Of a stretch of 10,118 nucleotides of DNA, positions 5,704 through 10,118 are shown piece after piece (position 1 is the first letter of the stretch; each line of letters begins with the position of its first letter). Under the pieces are notes generated by a model, which was not told where the DNA came from, ran no database searches, and worked only from the letters and a program-made list of their open reading frames with translations. The DNA comes from Clostridia bacterium (GTDB lineage: Bacteria; Bacillota; Clostridia; HGM11327): positions 1-10,118 of the forward strand of contig JAGBHJ010000109.1 of NCBI GenBank assembly GCA_017935525.1. The letters run 5' to 3'. The position numbers and the translations under genes were made by a program.

Positions 5704-5754
5704 ATGTTACCTCTCCACAATATGAAAGGAAGCCCTGTCGGGCATTCATCATGA
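5704..5754 (+). CDS. Possible 16-residue upstream ORF overlapping the nahK start (ATGA)
   Basis: ATG 5704 opens a frame MLPLHNMKGSPVGHSS whose TGA (5752-5754) overlaps the nahK ATG (5751-5753) as ATGA, the classic layout for translational coupling. GAGGAG (5696-5701) precedes it, but only two bases from the ATG, which is too close to be efficient. A second in-frame ATG at 5722 has no site. Coding is therefore uncertain; the overlap is what makes it worth recording. Confidence 0.25.
   Translation: MLPLHNMKGSPVGHSS
5725..5753 (+). promoter_or_regulatory. nahK ribosome binding site with a hairpin between Shine-Dalgarno and AUG
   Basis: AAAGGA (5725-5730) is 20 bases from ATG 5751, too far for a normal site. 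Between them GCCC (5732-5735), TGTC loop and GGGC (5740-5743) make a compact hairpin. With the hairpin folded, one base plus ATTCATC remain, an effective spacing of about eight. This supports ATG 5751 over an in-frame ATG at 5694 that lacks any site, and suggests start-site control by RNA folding. Confidence 0.5.
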
Positions 5755-6845
5755 AATCCATAATCAAAACCGCAAAGCAATTTGCCATCAACGGCAGTAT
5801 CGCATCCATCGAGCCCTATGGCAACGGACACATTAACACCACCTTTTTGATAACAACGGACACCGACAGTCAGTATATTCTGCAGAAGATAAATACATCC
5901 GTATTTAAGGACCCTTACCAGCTGATGGACAACATCGTAAGGGTAACGACTTACTTAAAAAATCAGGTTGCATCCCGTGGTGGAGATCCTGACCGCGAGG
6001 TACTGGGCATAGTGCCCACCGTGGAGGGTGATTCCTACACTGTGCAGGACAATTCCGCATGGCGTCTGCTTACGTTTGTAAAGGACTCCATCACCTTTCA
6101 GGTGATAGACGACCCCAAGAATTTTTACTACGCAGGCAAGGCGTTTGGCAATTTTACAAGCCAGCTGGACCAATTCCCTGCGGATACACTTTTTGAAACA
6201 ATAAAGAATTTCCACAACACCCCCTCCAGATACAAGGACTTTGAGGCTGCTGTGGAGCGCAACGCATCTGGTAAGGCTGCCGACGTCTGCGATGAGATCG
6301 AATTCGTCCGCCAAAGAAAGGACTTTTGCTCCCTCTTTACGGATAAGATAAAGGACGGCTCTCTCCCCTTGAGAGTTACCCACAACGACACAAAGCTGAA
6401 CAACGTGCTTTTTGATAAACACACAAAGCTTCCCGTAGCGGTCATTGACCTCGACACGGTAATGCCCGGACTTTCCCTCTACGACTTTGGTGACGCCATC
6501 CGCTTTGGCACAAACCCTGCTGACGAGGACGAAAAGGACCTTTCCAAGGTATTTTGTGATCTTGAGCTTTTTGAAGCATTCACAAGAGGATATCTGGAGG
6601 CCTGCGGAAATCTACTTTGCCCTGAGGAGCTTGAAATGCTTCCCTATGCGGGCAAAATGCTCACCTTGGAGTGCGGCATGAGATTTTTGGCTGACCACAT
6701 TGCAGGGGACGTGTATTTTAAGATACATAGAGAAAACCATAACCTTGACCGTGCAAGAACACAGTTCAAGATGGTAAAGGATATGGAAGAAAAGCACGAT
6801 CAGCTGACCGAGATCGTACAAAGACTTATAAAAGAGATACTCTGA
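5751..6845 (+). CDS. nahK: N-acetylhexosamine 1-kinase (NahK/LnpB-like), aminoglycoside-phosphotransferase fold
   Basis: 364 residues from ATG 5751; the characterised Bifidobacterium NahK is about 359. That enzyme phosphorylates C1 of GlcNAc and GalNAc with ATP in the lacto-N-biose/galacto-N-biose salvage route. Family-specific segments are clear. IEPYGNGHINTTFLITT (20-36) is the glycine-rich nucleotide loop region and YILQKINTSVF (42-52) follows. LRVTHNDTKLNNVLFD (207-222) carries catalytic D213. AVIDLDTVMPG (230-240) carries metal-binding D233/D235, followed by YDFGDAIRFG and LTLECGMRFLADHI. The match to NahK runs the whole length, so a generic choline or aminoglycoside kinase is unlikely. 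Other sugar-1-kinase activities remain possible, because the usual LNB phosphorylase and uridylyltransferase partners are not adjacent. It is first in an operon with a ribokinase-like gene. Confidence 0.85.
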   Translation: MKSIIKTAKQFAINGSIASIEPYGNGHINTTFLITTDTDSQYILQKINTSVFKDPYQLMDNIVRVTTYLKNQVASRGGDPDREVLGIVPTVEGDSYTVQDNSAWRLLTFVKDSITFQVIDDPKNFYYAGKAFGNFTSQLDQFPADTLFETIKNFHNTPSRYKDFEAAVERNASGKAADVCDEIEFVRQRKDFCSLFTDKIKDGSLPLRVTHNDTKLNNVLFDKHTKLPVAVIDLDTVMPGLSLYDFGDAIRFGTNPADEDEKDLSKVFCDLELFEAFTRGYLEACGNLLCPEELEMLPYAGKMLTLECGMRFLADHIAGDVYFKIHRENHNLDRARTQFKMVKDMEEKHDQLTEIVQRLIKEIL

Positions 6846-6867
6846 TCTATACGAAAGGACAAATATA

Positions 6868-7785
6868 ATGGCAAAAATTATTATTCCCGGCAGTCTTATG
6901 GCTGACATTACCGGCTATGCGCCCCATCTGCCCCTGGCAGGCGAGACCGCATTTGGCGAATTCTTCAAAACAAGCCCCGGCGGCAAGGGCTCCAACCAGA
7001 TGATCGCCGCACACAAGGCAGGCGGAGAGGCGTACATCATAGGCGCTGTGGGCGGTGACTCCCAGGCAAATATACTTACCGACTTTTACGCCGCAAACAA
7101 CATCCCCACAAAATACCTCAAGGTAGAAAAGGACGGATGCACAGGCCTCGCATTGATAGAGGTTGATCAGACCACCGCACAAAACAGAATACTGGTTATC
7201 CCCGGTGTTAACTCCACGGTAAAGGCTGATGACGTTGCGGCGGCAGAGAAAGACATTGCCGATTGCCACGTTGTGTTGGCACAGCTGGAGATTCCCGATG
7301 CTCCCGTTGTAAAGGCGGCAAGCCTTGCAAAGAAGTACGGCAAGCTCTTTATTTTGAACCCTGCTCCTTACAGACCCTTTGACGAGGCGCTCTTGCCCAT
7401 GATAGACTACATCACCCCCAACGAAACGGAGGCAGAGTATTTGACGGGCGTACATATCGAAACCATAGAGGACGCCGCAAAAGCCGCAAAGGTTCTCCTT
7501 TCCAAGGGTATCAAAAACGCCATCATCACATTGGGCTCAAAGGGCGCATTCTTCAGCGACGGAGAAAGGGAGATATTCGTTCCCTCCTTTAAGGTAAACG
7601 CTGTTGAAACCACTGGTGCAGGCGATTCATTCAACGGTGCGTTGGCCGTTGCTCTGGGCGAGGGAATGGACATTGAGGATGCAATGCGTTTTGCCAACGC
7701 CGCGGCAGGTATTTCCGTCACAAGGTACGGCACGGCGCAGTCCATGGCTTCCAGAGATGAGATCAACGAGTTATTGAGCAAGTAA
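6868..7785 (+). CDS. rbsK: Ribokinase-like PfkB-family carbohydrate kinase
   Basis: 305 residues, the size of RbsK. Ribokinase phosphorylates D-ribose at O5 with ATP. Visible motifs are GSLMAD (8-13), PGGKGSNQM (37-45, PfkB signature 1), LNPAPYRPF, TPNETEAEYLTG, and TTGAGDSFNGA (from 248, PfkB signature 2 with catalytic D253). The family match is end to end. One deviation is that ribokinases usually have Asn at the second position before the sugar-binding Asp (G-S-x-N-x-D); here it is Met (M11) while D13 is kept. Substrate may therefore differ from plain ribose. AAAGGA lies eight bases before the ATG, 22 bases after nahK. No ribose transporter or pyranase is next to it; it closes the operon before a strong terminator. 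Confidence 0.85.
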   Translation: MAKIIIPGSLMADITGYAPHLPLAGETAFGEFFKTSPGGKGSNQMIAAHKAGGEAYIIGAVGGDSQANILTDFYAANNIPTKYLKVEKDGCTGLALIEVDQTTAQNRILVIPGVNSTVKADDVAAAEKDIADCHVVLAQLEIPDAPVVKAASLAKKYGKLFILNPAPYRPFDEALLPMIDYITPNETEAEYLTGVHIETIEDAAKAAKVLLSKGIKNAIITLGSKGAFFSDGEREIFVPSFKVNAVETTGAGDSFNGALAVALGEGMDIEDAMRFANAAAGISVTRYGTAQSMASRDEINELLSK

Positions 7786-7804
7786 AAATGTAGCAGTAAA
7801 TAAT

Positions 7805-7847
7805 AATATCCCGCAGGCCAAAGCAGTCTGCGGGATATTTGTTTTTT
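7805..7847 (+). terminator. Intrinsic terminator of the nahK-rbsK operon
   Basis: AATATCCCGCAG (7805-7816) pairs with CTGCGGGATATT (7828-7839), a 12-bp GC-rich stem with an 11-base loop, followed by TGTTTTTT. On the minus strand the hairpin is followed by ATTATTATTT, so it may also stop the transcript of the convergent HTH gene. Confidence 0.92.
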
Positions 7848-7922
7848 CAATAGTGGCACATAAATAAGCATCCCGTATAACATTAGGGGCTTAATCATCC
7901 AAAGTCTTGATACTCTGCGGCA

Positions 7923-8912
7923 TCAGTCCTTATCCTTTTTGTCTGCAACAAGGTTGCAAATGCACATTACCACGGGAAACAGTATACCGCCAACGGCAAA
8001 TATAAGCCAGGACGTATCCCATTGCGTCCAAATAAAGCTCACCACAAGATAAATTGCGGTCAGGACACCCCAGTAGCAAAATCCAACCGTCTCCTTTACG
8101 ACGTTTCTCTTTTTCTCTTTCTCTGTAAATTCGCCTTCTCCCAGAAGCTTCTGCATGCTTGCATTCTGCGTTCCCGCTACAATAAACATTCCTACACCAA
8201 TGCCCACAATCACCAGCAGCAGAGCAATCGCCACAGCAACCAGTACCTCATTCTCCGTAAAGGATAATAATATCAAGGGAACTACGGAAAATATACACAC
8301 GCAGGTTGCGATTATGTTATATGCGACGTAGGTGGGTCTGAATGCGTTTTTCTTTTCCGTAACAAGGCCTTTTACGCCGTATTCCAGCTCAAAGGGAACG
8401 TTTTTATCAAGAAACGCATAGGGTTGGTTTTTGAACCCGCAATAAATGTATATCGGAACGGCACAAATAACAAATGCAAACAGCACTGTCAAGCCTACCG
8501 CCCCTGCCTTGGTTTCCGTGACGATGGGCTCGGGCAGCTCCGACAATATACTCAACACTATAAGCGCAATGGGAGAAAGAATGCACAGTAACGTAGCAAT
8601 GGCGATCCGCCATGAGGCTTTCTTCCGTTGCTCAATATAGGCAGTCGCTTCTTCCATCGATATCCTTTTTACACCCGTATCCGAGGAGCTGTCAGCCGTC
8701 AATTCCTCATCCTCTATCTCATCCTTCAAAAGATAATCGGTAGTAACACCAAACAGCAACGAAAGCTGTAATATCTTTTCCAGGTCGGGAATGGTTTGCG
8801 CACCCTCCCACTTTGAAACCGCCTGTCGGGACACATTCATCTTTTCAGCAAGCTCCTCTTGCGACCAGCCGTTCTTTTTTCTCAATCTGATTATTTTGTC
8901 AGCTAAGATCAT
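7923..8912 (-). CDS. XRE-type HTH regulator with a six-helix membrane domain
   Basis: 329 residues. The N-terminus is a Cro/C1 HTH domain: IIRLRKKNGWSQEELAEKM then NVSRQAVSKWEGAQTIPDLEKI, ending at DYLL (about 7-62). An acidic linker (63-100) leads to a membrane part with hydrophobic segments near 102-122, 136-157, 196-217, 223-246, 276-295 and 301-322. The C-terminus is charged (ADKKDKD). Such HTH-membrane fusions are common and mostly uncharacterised in clostridia. A membrane-tethered regulator sensing envelope or ion state is an inference. The ATG has GAGGTG five bases upstream. It lies downstream of an ABC exporter on the same strand but 317 bases away with its own promoters, so it may be autoregulated or control that exporter. 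Confidence 0.85.
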   Translation of the reverse strand: MILADKIIRLRKKNGWSQEELAEKMNVSRQAVSKWEGAQTIPDLEKILQLSLLFGVTTDYLLKDEIEDEELTADSSSDTGVKRISMEEATAYIEQRKKASWRIAIATLLCILSPIALIVLSILSELPEPIVTETKAGAVGLTVLFAFVICAVPIYIYCGFKNQPYAFLDKNVPFELEYGVKGLVTEKKNAFRPTYVAYNIIATCVCIFSVVPLILLSFTENEVLVAVAIALLLVIVGIGVGMFIVAGTQNASMQKLLGEGEFTEKEKKRNVVKETVGFCYWGVLTAIYLVVSFIWTQWDTSWLIFAVGGILFPVVMCICNLVADKKDKD

Positions 8913-8964
8913 AAAAACACCTCATTTCATTTTTCAAAAGCTCTCAGGCTCTCTTTGTGCTTAC

Positions 8965-8975
8965 ATTATAGCACA
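8965..8975 (-). promoter_or_regulatory. Proximal promoter of the HTH-membrane gene (extended -10)
   Basis: TGTGCTATAATG on the minus strand gives TATAAT (8970-8965) with an extended TGC. No good -35 is seen at 16-18 bases. GTGCT...AGCAC flanks the -10 as a small inverted repeat. Transcription would start about 46 bases before the ATG at 8912. Confidence 0.55.
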
Positions 8976-8981
8976 TACCAC

Positions 8982-9078
8982 GGTTGTTCACCACCAACCA
9001 AGGGCTTTCAATCTGTCAACCCACGGTTGCAATTTGCTTTTTGGGCGATCTTTCCAACGCCCAATGCCCTTTTTGGGC
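8982..9078 (-). other. Cluster of small hairpins between two promoters (possible structured leader RNA)
   Basis: Between the two promoter-like blocks the minus strand carries four short perfect inverted repeats. They are GCCC-AAAAA-GGGC (9078-9066), GGGCG...CGCCC (9062-9043), CAACC-GTG-GGTTG (9029-9017) and GGTTG...CAACC (8999-8982). CCACGGTTG also occurs twice on the plus strand (8978-8986 and 9021-9029). No convincing gene is present: the open frame at 9016-9222 lacks a ribosome binding site. It may be a structured 5' leader, a small RNA or a set of operators. I match it to no known RNA family. Confidence 0.3.
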
Positions 9079-9109
9079 AGGCTCATAGCTTTTTGCACCG
9101 TACAAGACC

Positions 9110-9138
9110 ATTATAGCACAGATCGGCAGAAGAAACAA
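9110..9138 (-). promoter_or_regulatory. Distal promoter upstream of the HTH-membrane gene
   Basis: On the minus strand, TTGTTT (9138-9133), 17 bases and TATAAT (9115-9110) with an extended TGC. The 12-base block TGTGCTATAATG is identical to the proximal promoter 145 bases downstream. The -35 lies in the loop of the inverted repeat TCGGCAG/CTGCCGA (9123-9129 and 9144-9150), a possible operator. Confidence 0.6.
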
Positions 9139-9229
9139 TCCCCCTGCCGAAATTTTGCACTTAACTCTCCCCCGGTCAGCTTCATCAACAAAAGAAGCCA
9201 CGGATCCACTACCCCAAACCAACCTATGA

Positions 9230-9958
9230 TCAATTCTTCATTTTTCTCGTAAAGCACCATATACCTATGCAAAGTATCACTACGGCGTAGCACATCACTA
9301 CTGCAATATGCTCAATGGCTCCTGCCATGTCTCCTGCCAGTACCGCCCTGCAGCCCTCCACGCCGTGGACAAATGGCAAGCAATTTGCGATCCTGCTGAA
9401 CACGCCGCCCACAAGGTCAAGGTCAAACCATATGCCCGAAAGCCATGCAGTCACGTTTGTCAGCAATGCGCCGCAAATTCCGCCTACCTGCTTTACCGTC
9501 AGCACGCTGCCAAAAAGCACGCCCAACGCAATAAACAGCACTCCCGAGGGCAGGCTCATCACTACGGCAGCTATCACCCACGGACTGAAATCAAGCCCCA
9601 AAGCCAGCGCGGCGCCGTAGCAAATTATGCTCTGCATCAGCGCAATCGGCAGCATGGGCAGTATGTAACCCAGGATAAAGTCTGCCGCAGTCATGGGTGT
9701 GGTAAAAAGCCTTTGCAAAAAGGCGCTTTCTCTGTCCTTTGATATCAGCTGTGCGGAAAAAAGCGCCATAAAGGTCAGTCCAAACACCGCAATACCCGGG
9801 GCAAGGGAGCTTATCTCAAACAGCTCCACAGGTATGTTTGCTTGGATAGCGCTCAACAAAAACAACAGCACCAGCGGAAATCCCAAGCCAAAACCCACCG
9901 TCATGGGGTCACGGAGTATCTCCTTTGCAGTTCTTTTGGCAAAATATAATGCTCTCAT
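9230..9958 (-). CDS. ABC-2 type transporter permease
   Basis: 242 residues. A basic N-terminal amphipathic stretch (RALYFAKRTAKEILRDP) is followed by membrane segments near 22-38, 54-72, 96-118, 126-152, 158-178 and 218-236. The SKDRESAFLQRLFTTPMTAADFILGY loop (73-98) is the typical cytoplasmic coupling region of ABC-2 drug/antibiotic exporters. With the ATPase encoded just upstream it would form a two-component exporter; the substrate is unknown. The ATG is two bases after the ATPase TAA, with AGGAGG at the very end of the ATPase gene, so the two are translationally coupled. I see no strong terminator after its TGA. Confidence 0.88.
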   Translation of the reverse strand: MRALYFAKRTAKEILRDPMTVGFGLGFPLVLLFLLSAIQANIPVELFEISSLAPGIAVFGLTFMALFSAQLISKDRESAFLQRLFTTPMTAADFILGYILPMLPIALMQSIICYGAALALGLDFSPWVIAAVVMSLPSGVLFIALGVLFGSVLTVKQVGGICGALLTNVTAWLSGIWFDLDLVGGVFSRIANCLPFVHGVEGCRAVLAGDMAGAIEHIAVVMCYAVVILCIGIWCFTRKMKN

Positions 9959-9960
9959 AA

Positions 9961-10118
9961 TTATCCCTCCTTAACCACCTTTACAAATGCATCGTCAAAA
10001 CGCTGAGCCCCTGTATGAGCCTTTATATTTTCTGCGGTGTCGCATATCAGCATTCTGCCGTCCTTCATTATTCCTATTCTGTCGCACAGCGCCTCTGCCT
10101 CCTCCATATAGCGAGTGG
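9961..10118 (-). CDS. ABC transporter ATP-binding protein, C-terminal fragment (partial)
   Basis: Only the last 51 residues are in the window; the gene begins beyond base 10118. The fragment starts TRYMEEAEALCDRIGIMKDG, the region just after Walker B/D-loop in ABC-2 drug-exporter ATPases (usually TTHYMEEAE-LCDRI). It continues through GRMLICDTAENIKAH to the end VVKEG. The H-loop position, normally histidine, reads as arginine (codon CGC at 10111-10113). This histidine is conserved in most ABC ATPases but is replaced in some, such as the Gln in DrrA-type proteins. It forms an operon with the permease. Confidence 0.88.
   Translation of the reverse strand, partial: TRYMEEAEALCDRIGIMKDGRMLICDTAENIKAHTGAQRFDDAFVKVVKEG

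Noticed and set aside
5694..5750. 19-residue N-terminal extension of the sugar kinase from ATG 5694
   Set aside because: No ribosome binding site before this ATG, the extension matches nothing in NahK, and ATG 5751 gives the family's normal N-terminus.
6847..7455. 202-codon minus-strand open frame opposite the ribokinase gene
   Set aside because: It is a cysteine-rich shadow of the strongly conserved ribokinase frame, without a ribosome binding site or recognisable family.
8958..9103. 6S RNA or a known riboswitch between the two promoters of the HTH gene
   Set aside because: The stems are short and separate and do not form the long bulged rod of 6S RNA; no riboswitch consensus was recognised.
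9016..9222. Minus-strand open frame of 68 codons downstream of the ABC permease
   Set aside because: No ribosome binding site, no recognisable domain, and it overlaps a consensus promoter and several hairpins; an overlapping frame at 9111-9293 is equally open. It looks like chance.

Overview
The window looks like a chromosomal stretch from a spore-forming, low-to-medium GC Gram-positive bacterium of the class Clostridia. An Oscillospiraceae/Ruminococcus-like gut organism is the best guess. The reasons are a clear sigma-H (Spo0H) gene in the rlmB-rae1-sigH order known from Bacillus and clostridia, strong AGGAGG-type ribosome binding sites, consensus sigma-A promoters with TGn-extended -10 boxes, and a NahK-type sugar kinase typical of gut bacteria. 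No mobile element, CRISPR array, tRNA or rRNA was seen.

Layout. (1) 1-1355, plus strand: the C-terminal end of a MarR-family regulator, then an EpsG/Wzy-like polysaccharide membrane protein, ending at a bidirectional terminator (1361-1396). (2) 1405-5428, minus strand: one tight operon read from a strong promoter at 5494-5522. Its order is a 33-codon leader ORF, mgtE (Mg2+ channel/transporter), rlmB (23S rRNA 2'-O-methyltransferase), rae1/yacP (ribosome-associated endoribonuclease), sigH, and a family-4 uracil-DNA glycosylase. (3) 5597-7847, plus strand: a near-perfect sigma-A promoter preceded by an inverted repeat, a short leader, then nahK-like N-acetylhexosamine 1-kinase and a ribokinase-family gene, ending at a strong terminator. 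(4) 7923-8912, minus strand: an XRE-type HTH protein with six predicted membrane helices, preceded by a 317-base intergenic region with two promoter-like blocks and several small hairpins. (5) 9230-10118, minus strand: an ABC-2 permease and the C-terminal end of its ATPase, cut by the window edge.

The most interesting signal is the leader of the mgtE operon. It encodes an undescribed-looking 33-residue peptide that starts MDPIPSRSRR, with its own ribosome binding site, 20 bases before mgtE. The acidic/proline start followed by arginines resembles the MgtL leader peptide (MEPDPTPLPRRR...) that controls the unrelated Mg2+ transporter MgtA in Salmonella and E. coli through low-Mg2+ ribosome destabilisation. 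The second half of this ORF also forms a 13-bp imperfect inverted repeat, so it appears to encode both a peptide and an RNA hairpin. I infer a translation-based Mg2+ sensor feeding an operon that otherwise holds ribosome-related genes and the sporulation sigma factor.

A second oddity is the nahK start. The Shine-Dalgarno sequence is too far from the AUG unless a small GCCC-TGTC-GGGC hairpin between them is folded. A short upstream ORF also overlaps the nahK start codon as ATGA.
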